Assembly: GCA_937930165.1 (NCBI GenBank)
Contig: CALGVL010000400.1
Coordinates: 1 to 5,222 of the forward strand
Source of the DNA: an uncultured Acetobacteraceae bacterium
Lineage (GTDB): Bacteria; Pseudomonadota; Alphaproteobacteria; Acetobacterales; Acetobacteraceae
Reading direction: 5' to 3'
Length of the DNA: 5,222 nt
Part shown: piece after piece, positions 1 to 4,660 of the stretch
Layout: every line of letters starts with the position of its first letter
Position numbering within the stretch: the stretch's first letter is position 1
Position numbers and translations under genes: made by a program
The notes under the pieces: generated by a model
Seen by the model: the letters and a program-made list of their open reading frames with translations, nothing else
Told to the model about the DNA's origin: nothing
Databases searched by the model: none

Positions 1-1494
1 GTTTCGGCCCTGGCGCTGCCGCGGCTGCATGCGGTGCCGGTGCTGCTGCTCGGCTTCCCCGGCCTGCTGGCCCTGGCTGCGGCGGCGCGGGACTGGAAGC
101 GGGCGGCCTGGATCGGCTTCGTCTGGGGCTGGGGGCATCACCTGGCCGGCATCTATTGGGTCACCCATGCCATCCTGACCGATGTGGCGCAGTTCTGGTG
201 GCTGGTGCCGGTCGCCGCGCCGGCGCTTGCGGTGCCGCTCGCCCTGTTCTGCGTGCCGCCGGTGCTGGCGGCCCGGGCGCTGCCCGCCGGCTGGCCGCGC
301 ATCCTGGGCTTCGCCGGCAGCTGGGTGGCGATGGAGATGCTTCGCGGGGTGGCCTTTACCGGCTTTCCCTGGAACCTGATCGGCACGGCCTGGGCCTTCG
401 CCGCCCTGCCGGTGCAGGGCGCGGCGGTCATCGGCGTGCATGGCCTCTCCCTGGTCACGGTGCTGCTGGCCTGCCTGCCGCTGCTCGGCTCCCGCCGCGC
501 GCTGGCAGCGGGGGCGCTGGTCCTGGCCGGCTTCGCCGGCTTCGGCGCCTGGCGGCTCGCCCAACCGGATCCGCCGGCCGAGCCGGTTCAACTCCTGCTG
601 GTGCAGGGCAATGTCGCGCAGGACCTGAAGTGGCAGGCGGACCAGCGCATGCCGATCTTCCGCCGCTACCTGCAGCTGACGGCCGAAGCGGCCCGCCGCG
701 CGGCGGAGAAGGCGCCCGGCTCCCGCATCGCCGTTATCTGGCCGGAGACGGCCAGCCCCTTCCTGCTTGCCCAGGATCCCGAGGCGCAGCGGCTGGCGGC
801 GGAGGCGTTGCCCCCCGGCGCCGAGTTGATCGCCGGCACGGTGCGCGTCGAATGGGGGCCGGACAATGTGCTGCGGCGGGTCTACAACAGCCTGGTTGTG
901 CTGGACGACCGGGGCCAGGCTCTCGGCGTGTACGACAAGGTGCATCTCGTCCCCTTCGGCGAGTACATGCCGCTCTCGGGCCTGATCCCGATCCGGATGG
1001 TGGTGGGGGGCATGGACTTCTCCGCCGGGCCGGGCCTGGTCGCACTTGCCCCGCCCGGCCTGCCGCCCTTCGGCGCCCTGATCTGCTACGAGGTCATCTT
1101 CCCCGGCGCGGTCACCCCCACCCCCCGGCCGGCCTGGCTGGTGAACATCACCAATGATGCCTGGTTCGGCGACAGCGCCGGCCCCTGGCAGCACCTCGCG
1201 ACAGCGCGGCTGCGCGCGGCGGAGGAAGGACTGCCCCTGGCCCGCGCGGCGCAGACCGGTATCTCCGCGGTCTTCGATGCGCGCGGACGGCGGCTCGCCA
1301 TGCTGCCGCTCGGCACCACCGGGACGCTGACCGCCGCCCTGCCCGGCGCGGGCCCGCCCACCCCCTTCGCGCGCTTCGGCCTCTGGATCCCAGGGGGGCT
1401 GGTTGCAATTTCACTTGCCCTCGCCCTACTGGGTCGTGGCCGGTTGCAAACCGGGATGCCGGGCAGCGCGCGGGGCGAGTATGATCAATATTGA
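1..1494 (+). CDS. lnt: Apolipoprotein N-acyltransferase (Lnt), 5' end outside window
   Basis: Lnt is an inner-membrane enzyme that N-acylates the N-terminal diacylglyceryl-cysteine of lipoproteins, the last step of lipoprotein maturation. The frame is open from base 1 and the first visible residues (VSALALPRLHAVPV) already look like the N-terminal membrane region. The start therefore lies upstream, and the in-frame GTG at 34 is probably internal. Numbering from that GTG, hydrophobic segments fill about residues 1-175, a nitrilase-fold domain follows at about 186-440, and a last membrane helix lies at about 447-469. The expected catalytic triad is present: Glu238 in WPET, Lys302 in YDKVHLVPFGEYMP and Cys351 in ICYEVIFPG. 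The conserved NITNDAWFGD stretch is at 371-380. About 497 codons are visible, against roughly 510 residues for E. coli Lnt, so little is missing. The stop overlaps palindromes that belong to the control region of the next gene. The family call is firm. Confidence 0.96.
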   Translation, partial: VSALALPRLHAVPVLLLGFPGLLALAAAARDWKRAAWIGFVWGWGHHLAGIYWVTHAILTDVAQFWWLVPVAAPALAVPLALFCVPPVLAARALPAGWPRILGFAGSWVAMEMLRGVAFTGFPWNLIGTAWAFAALPVQGAAVIGVHGLSLVTVLLACLPLLGSRRALAAGALVLAGFAGFGAWRLAQPDPPAEPVQLLLVQGNVAQDLKWQADQRMPIFRRYLQLTAEAARRAAEKAPGSRIAVIWPETASPFLLAQDPEAQRLAAEALPPGAELIAGTVRVEWGPDNVLRRVYNSLVVLDDRGQALGVYDKVHLVPFGEYMPLSGLIPIRMVVGGMDFSAGPGLVALAPPGLPPFGALICYEVIFPGAVTPTPRPAWLVNITNDAWFGDSAGPWQHLATARLRAAEEGLPLARAAQTGISAVFDARGRRLAMLPLGTTGTLTAALPGAGPPTPFARFGLWIPGGLVAISLALALLGRGRLQTGMPGSARGEYDQY

Positions 1495-1513
1495 GAAATC
1501 TCAAAAGTATTGA
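1485..1513. promoter_or_regulatory. Cluster of TCAA/TTGA palindromes, putative operator for the XRE gene
   Basis: Three overlapping dyads are directly visible. TCAATATTGA (1485-1494) is a perfect 10-bp palindrome. TTGAGA-AA-TCTCAA (1491-1504) has perfect 6-bp arms. TCAA-N5-TTGA (1501-1513) runs into the -35 hexamer of the promoter below. The half-sites therefore alternate TCAA, TTGA, TCAA, TTGA across the lnt stop codon and up to the promoter. This AT-rich patch stands out in otherwise GC-rich sequence. XRE-family proteins usually bind short dyads as dimers, so autoregulation by the downstream gene product is a reasonable inference, but which protein binds here is not shown by the sequence. 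Confidence 0.6.
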
Positions 1514-1538
1514 CGCTTCCTTGCCTCGCTCCTATAAC
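1510..1538 (+). promoter_or_regulatory. Near-consensus sigma70-type promoter for the XRE gene
   Basis: TTGACG (1510-1515, five of six consensus bases) is separated by exactly 17 bp from TATAAC (1533-1538, five of six). Transcription would start near 1545, giving a leader of about 97 nt before the ATG at 1642. The position just after the lnt stop means the regulator need not depend on read-through from lnt. The promoter also argues against any translation start before about 1545 in this frame. Confidence 0.75.
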
Positions 1539-1592
1539 GGTCACATTCAGGGTGGGCGGCCGCCCCAGGGCGCAGCGCCTCCCCTGTCAACA

Positions 1593-1620
1593 GCCTGGCC
1601 GTTCCCAGGCGGACGGCCGG
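1593..1620 (+). other. Two mutually exclusive hairpins in the XRE leader
   Basis: In the predicted leader, GCCTGG (1593-1598) can pair with CCAGGC (1605-1610) around a 6-nt loop. The overlapping CTGGCCGT (1595-1602) can instead pair with ACGGCCGG (1613-1620) around a 10-nt loop, with one G-T wobble. The two folds share bases and cannot coexist. The second ends about 20 nt before the start codon. In such GC-rich sequence these pairings may be chance; no known riboswitch class is recognised. Confidence 0.25.
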
Positions 1621-1641
1621 AACAATGGGGTGGACGGGGGC

Positions 1642-2097
1642 ATGCCGAGCGACGAAACCTTGGAGCGCGGGGAGCGCGAACACCGTCCGAGCCCCATCGA
1701 TGTGCATGTTGGCAGCCGTGTCCGTCTGCGCCGAACCCTGCTCGGCATGAGCCAGGAGAAGCTTGGCGAGGCACTCGGCCTGACCTTTCAGCAGATCCAG
1801 AAATATGAGCGCGGGGTGAACCGCATCGGCGCCAGCCGCCTCTTCGACCTGGCGCGGGTGCTGGACGTGCCGATCGGCTTCTTCTTCGACGACATGCCGG
1901 ACAGCATGGGTGGCGGTAGCGGCCTGACGACCAGCCGCCGTCCGCTCGGCTTCTCCGATGCCCAGGACGGCTTCGAGGACGACACCCTGCACCGGCGGGA
2001 GACGCTGGAACTCGTCCGCGCCTATTACCGGATCACCGACGCCTCCGTGCGCAAGCGGGTCTTCGAACTGATCAAGAGCCTGACGCCGGCGGATTAA
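1642..2097 (+). CDS. XRE-family helix-turn-helix transcriptional regulator
   Basis: This encodes a 151-residue DNA-binding protein. A Cro/CI-type HTH domain spans about residues 22-80. The recognition region (36-58) includes GMSQEKLGEALGLTFQQIQK followed by YERG and NRIGASRL. After DVPIGFFFDD comes a poorly conserved Gly/Ser-rich linker (about 84-115), and then a helical C-terminal segment (about 117-147, RETLELVRAYYRI...RKRVFELIKSL). The ATG at 1642 was chosen because homologs begin shortly before the PIDVHVGSRVRLRR block and because a promoter occupies 1510-1538. A purine-rich GGACGGGGG lies just upstream as a weak ribosome site. I recall proteins of this type in many alphaproteobacteria, often beside lnt and with metK nearby; metK is not in this window. 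The regulated genes are unknown, and autoregulation through the upstream palindromes is inferred. It ends 19 bp from the convergent DUF2244 stop, with no obvious terminator between. Confidence 0.93.
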   Translation: MPSDETLERGEREHRPSPIDVHVGSRVRLRRTLLGMSQEKLGEALGLTFQQIQKYERGVNRIGASRLFDLARVLDVPIGFFFDDMPDSMGGGSGLTTSRRPLGFSDAQDGFEDDTLHRRETLELVRAYYRITDASVRKRVFELIKSLTPAD

Positions 2098-2116
2098 GCC
2101 CCGGCCGAGATCCCGT

Positions 2117-2626
2117 TCACGTCTCCCGCAACTGCGGATTGTCGAAGACCGGCTCCCGGTAGCGGCGCAGCGCGGCGCCCAGGGCATCCGCCAGGTCGCG
2201 CTTCTGCTCCTCCCCCAGCAGGCGGCCGATCTCGACGCAGCGGCGCCGCTGCCGCAGCAGCAGGGCGCTGACCCGTCCCGGCCGCTCCTCCAGGGAGAGC
2301 CGCGCCCAGTAGGGGTCCATCTCCAGATCCTGCTGCCGCCCGCGCGCATCGGTGCGGCGGATCAGCAGCCGATCGGGGGTCAGCACCACCACCTCCGTCG
2401 CCCGCCGGCTCCAGCGCCGGTAGAGGCGCATCATGGCCAGCACCAGCGCCGCCTCCAGCCCGGTGAAACCCACGACCGGCCAGGCGCCCAGCACCAGGAA
2501 CACCACCGCGACCCCGGCCGAGGCGGTGAGGACGCAGCCGGCGATCACCGCCTCCCCGCGCGCCCCCAGGCTGCGGGGCGGGGTGCAGATGGCCTCGAAC
2601 AGGATGGGAGGATGACGGGCTGACAT
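2117..2626 (-). CDS. DUF2244 family small integral membrane protein
   Basis: From the chosen ATG at 2626 this is a 169-residue protein of unknown biochemical function. The family is recognised from the opening ILFEAICTPPRSLG and the hydrophobic hairpin of two membrane segments (about 26-46 and 50-67) joined by GAWPVVGFTGLE. A basic loop follows (MRLYRRWSRR), and then a cytosolic-looking beta-rich tail with LTPDRLLIRR, DPYWARL (104-110) and VEIGRLLGEEQK (131-142). Family members are typically 150-180 residues, which fits. The upstream in-frame TTG at 2689 would add 21 residues. It has a well-placed GGAGG (complement of 2696-2700, 6-nt spacing), whereas the ATG at 2626 has only a poor ribosome site, so the start is uncertain. 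The extension would overlap the annotated nth start by 10 bp. It is divergent from nth and convergent with the XRE gene. I recall DUF2244 genes next to nth in other alphaproteobacteria; a functional link is not established. Confidence 0.88.
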   Translation of the reverse strand: MSARHPPILFEAICTPPRSLGARGEAVIAGCVLTASAGVAVVFLVLGAWPVVGFTGLEAALVLAMMRLYRRWSRRATEVVVLTPDRLLIRRTDARGRQQDLEMDPYWARLSLEERPGRVSALLLRQRRRCVEIGRLLGEEQKRDLADALGAALRRYREPVFDNPQLRET

Positions 2627-2679
2627 TGCCAGGGGCGATGGGATAGGGCTGGCATCCCGCCACAGGCAAGCCGGGTTCC

Positions 2680-3423
2680 ATGCCACCAAAGCCAGCCTCC
2701 CCCGCCAAGCGTGTCACCACCCGCGCCGGCGCGCCCTGCGCCAGGGTGCCCCGGCGCATGCCGCCGGACCGGGTCGCCGCCTTCATACGGGCGCTCGCCC
2801 AGGTGAATCCAGCGCCGCAGACGGAGCTGGAGTTCCGTGATCCCTTCACCCTGCTGGTCGCCGTGGTTCTTTCCGCCCAGACCACGGATGCGGCGGTGAA
2901 CCGCTGCACCCCGGCCCTCTTCGCCGCCGCCCCCGATCCCGCCGCCATGGTGGCACTGGGGGAGGAGGGGGTGGCACGGCACATCCGCAGCATCGGGTTG
3001 TGGCAGGCCAAGGCGCGGAACGTCGTCGCCCTCTCCCGCCAATTGCTGGAGCGGCATGGCGGGCAGGTGCCGCATGACCGAGAGGCGCTGGAGGCGCTGC
3101 CCGGCGTCGGCCGCAAGACGGCGAATGTCGTGCTCAACGTCGCCTTCGGCGAGAGCACCATGGCGGTGGACACGCACATCTTCCGCCTTGGCAACCGCAC
3201 CGGCCTGGCACCGGGGAAGACGCCGCGGCAGGTGGAGGACGGGCTGGTGCAGCGAATCCCGCCGGAATTGCTGCGGGACGCGCATCACTGGCTGATCCTG
3301 CACGGGCGCTATGTCTGCAAGGCGCGCGCCCCGGAATGCTGGCGCTGCGTCGCGGCGGAATTCTGCAACTATCCGGACAAAGTCATGACGCCGCCCCGGA
3401 CCGCACGGGCGGCGGCGGATTGA
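2680..3423 (+). CDS. nth: Endonuclease III (Nth), DNA glycosylase/AP lyase
   Basis: Nth is a bifunctional base-excision repair enzyme that removes oxidised pyrimidines and cleaves the abasic site by beta-elimination. The helix-hairpin-helix LPGVGRKTA lies at residues 140-148 with the Schiff-base lysine at 146. The catalytic aspartate is Asp164 in VDTHIFR. The 4Fe-4S cluster ligands are complete with the classic C-X6-C-X2-C-X5-C spacing (Cys213, 220, 223, 229). LLVAVVLSAQTTD (58-70) and HHWLILHGRYVC (202-213) are also family-typical. The protein is 247 residues against 211 for the E. coli enzyme. The excess is mainly a basic, Pro/Ala-rich N-terminal tail of 26 residues plus a short C-terminal tail. 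An internal ATG at 2758 (MPPDRVAAF) aligns with the E. coli N-terminus and is a credible alternative start; neither start has a strong ribosome site. It is divergent from DUF2244 across about 53 bp, where I saw no convincing promoter. Confidence 0.97.
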   Translation: MPPKPASPAKRVTTRAGAPCARVPRRMPPDRVAAFIRALAQVNPAPQTELEFRDPFTLLVAVVLSAQTTDAAVNRCTPALFAAAPDPAAMVALGEEGVARHIRSIGLWQAKARNVVALSRQLLERHGGQVPHDREALEALPGVGRKTANVVLNVAFGESTMAVDTHIFRLGNRTGLAPGKTPRQVEDGLVQRIPPELLRDAHHWLILHGRYVCKARAPECWRCVAAEFCNYPDKVMTPPRTARAAAD

Positions 3424-3497
3424 GCGCACCTCCGTCCGCCCCGCAAGCACCCGTCATGGAGTCCGACGCGACCATCGCCACAGCGGCGGCGGGTCAC

Positions 3498-3525
3498 ATT
3501 CCCATGTGGAAATTCCCATGTGGAA
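3498..3525. repeat. Perfect 14-bp tandem duplication in the nth to CHRD-like intergenic region
   Basis: ATTCCCATGTGGAA occurs twice head to tail (3498-3511 and 3512-3525) without a mismatch. Each unit is a loose dyad, TTCC-N5-GGAA. The first copy also completes a short hairpin with its flank: CACAT (3495-3499), TCCC, ATGTG (3504-3508). The 14-bp period is not a multiple of three, which fits non-coding DNA. It could be a paired regulator site about 125 bp upstream of the next start codon, or a simple slippage duplication. Confidence 0.7.
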
Positions 3526-3636
3526 AGTTGATCACCCCTCCTCATTCCTGAAGTCGTCGCAACTGCCCACGGTCAGACGGTGTTAGCCCGCGCGTTCCGG
3601 GACCCGCCCAGGCTTCCTTGCAGCATCCGCTCCAGA

Positions 3637-3643
3637 GGGAGGT
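3637..3643 (+). promoter_or_regulatory. Strong Shine-Dalgarno for the CHRD-like gene
   Basis: GGGAGGT lies 5 nt before the ATG at 3649. It fixes the original start of the now-broken gene in a frame where the N-terminus otherwise has no homology support. It is the best ribosome site in the window, so the start region of the gene has survived although its reading frame has not. Confidence 0.65.
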
Positions 3644-3648
3644 AGCGC

Positions 3649-4594
3649 ATGTCCGACGGCCGCGCCTGCCACGCCCATCAGACCGACAACTCGGACCAGA
3701 CAGACAGTTCCGACCAGGGCCAGACAGACAATCCGGGGCCCGGAGGAACGCCGCCCAAACCTTCTTTGCCGTCTTCACGCCAGAAAACAATTCGGGCGTG
3801 CTCGGCCTCGGCCGCGTCACGCTGGACGGCACGACTCTTTCCGTAGACGTCAACGCCACCGGCCTGACGCCGGATCAGACCCATCTCCTCCACCTGCATG
3901 GCTTTTCGGACGACCATCAGGGCCCTCCTCCCCTACAGTCTCGACCCCACCGGCCAGGGACCGGCCGCGCCCGAGCCTGAACAGCCGGAGAGCGACGACT
4001 ATCTCGCGCTGATTGCACCGAGCAACAATTCGGGCGTCTTCGGCGCCGCCGCGGTGCATATCGACGAGGCGGCCGGCAGCCTCACGGTCCGGCTCGTCGC
4101 GGAAGGGCTGACGCCGGAGCACCAACGACGACCCTTCACTGCTTCCCAACTTCACCCTCGATGGCGACCGTGACGGCTTCGTGGAGGACCATAAGGGCGA
4201 GAAGGTCGTCGGACCGGTGCTCCTCGGGCTGACAGCGGACGGCTCCATCAGCGATGCGGCACGGACTGCCGCTTTCCCGACCGCCGATGCGGACGGCAAT
4301 GTGGTGCTGCAGCAGACCTACAGCTTCGACCTGAACGACCCCGTGCAGACATCGATCTTCGAGGAATTGGCGGCCCACCTCACGGGACGCGAGGTGCAGA
4401 TCCACGGCCTGGCGGTGGCCAAGGGCGAAGGGGAGGGCACGGAGAACGAGGTGGACGGCACGGGCGGCTACAAGCCCGGCCTGCCGGTCGCCAACGGTAT
4501 CCTGCTGCCGGTGACCGAGGACGATCCGGCCTCGCAGGACATGGTGGCGCTGGCAAGCGCGGTCTTCGGCCAGGATCAGCTCTTCGGCGCCTGA
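3649..4594 (+). pseudogene. Frameshifted gene for a protein with two CHRD-like repeats
   Basis: One protein can be followed across three frames. It starts at the ATG at 3649 (MSDGRACHAHQTDNSDQTD, polar, no signal peptide). Near 3754-3760 (CCCAAAC) the homology moves to the frame reading QTFFAVFTPENNSGV...GLTPDQTHLLHLHGFSDDHQ. Near 3921-3935 it moves again to LLPYSLD, a PAAPEPEQPES linker and DDYLALIAPSNNSGVFG...GLTPE. Near 4117-4122 it moves to TNDDPSLLPNFTLDGDRDGF and runs to the stop at 4594, passing GREVQIHGLAV and EVDGTGGYKPGLPVANG. As written, translation stops at 3846 after 65 residues. The NNSGV, GLTP, HLLHLHG and QIHG pattern resembles CHRD-type domains, beta-rich modules of unknown chemistry often found in extracellular proteins. 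The two repeats share 14 identical bases (3786-3799 and 4024-4037). Losses of 1, 2 and about 29 nt would restore a frame of about 325 codons. Sequencing or assembly errors could explain the small shifts, but less easily the missing motif. The gene is convergent with the udgX-like gene. Confidence 0.72.
3679..3736 (+). repeat. Imperfect 18-bp repeats encoding Q-T-D-(N/S)-S-D
   Basis: Two adjacent 18-bp units (3679-3696 and 3697-3714) encode QTDNSD and QTDSSD. After a CAGGGC spacer, a third partial unit (3721-3736) encodes QTDNP. All begin CAGAC and differ at a few positions. They form a polar, acidic, low-complexity N-terminal segment ahead of the first CHRD-like repeat. Such tracts are prone to length change and carry little functional information. 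Confidence 0.55.
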
Positions 4595-4638
4595 CCCGGA
4601 CGCCAGGACGGCGGGGACGACGGAGCAGGAGCGGCAGA

Positions 4639-4654
4639 CCTCACCCGGATGAGG
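4639..4654. terminator. Possible weak hairpin between convergent genes
   Basis: CCTCA (4639-4643), a 6-nt loop CCCGGA and TGAGG (4650-4654) form a 5-bp stem in the 66-bp gap between the convergent stops of the CHRD-like remnant and the udgX-like gene. The place is right for a bidirectional terminator. The stem is short and no T-run follows on either strand, so the call is tentative. Confidence 0.2.
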
Positions 4655-4660
4655 CGGGCG

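Noticed and set aside
156..1157. Long open frame of 333 codons on the + strand inside lnt
   Set aside because: It is an out-of-frame reading of lnt, very rich in Gly, Ala, Arg and Pro, with no recognisable domain. It is typical of GC-rich DNA.
1554..1565. 12-bp palindrome GGGCGGCCGCCC in the XRE leader
   Set aside because: It is pure G/C with no loop and is expected by chance in such sequence. It gives no separate evidence for an operator or terminator.
1501..2349. 282-codon open frame on the - strand opposite the XRE gene
   Set aside because: It lies antisense to a convincing HTH protein and its promoter, with no coherent domain. Its composition reflects the complement of the real gene.
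2620..2649. Possible nth promoter CTGACA with a GATAGG/TAGGGC -10
   Set aside because: The -35 is fair but no spacing gives an acceptable -10 box, so it is not called.
2094..3200. 368-codon open frame on the - strand across the DUF2244 gene and nth
   Set aside because: It lies antisense to nth and in another frame of DUF2244. Both of those have clear family motifs; this translation has none.
3456..3551. Small 31-codon frame (MESDATIATAAAG...) spanning the 14-bp repeat
   Set aside because: It has no Shine-Dalgarno. The repeat period is not a multiple of three, so the two copies encode unrelated residues; there is no sign of protein selection.
3751..3762. Programmed -1 frameshifting at CCCAAAC in the CHRD-like gene
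   Set aside because: The heptamer resembles a slippery site, but the incoming frame reads CCC AAA CCT, the wrong phase for a X XXY YYZ slip. The gene has two more breaks, one with lost sequence, so decay or error is the simpler explanation.
3850..4299. 149-codon open frame on the - strand across the CHRD-like remnant
   Set aside because: It is open because the region is GC-rich. The + strand fragments show internal repeat similarity and family motifs, whereas this one shows none and has no ribosome site that I can see.
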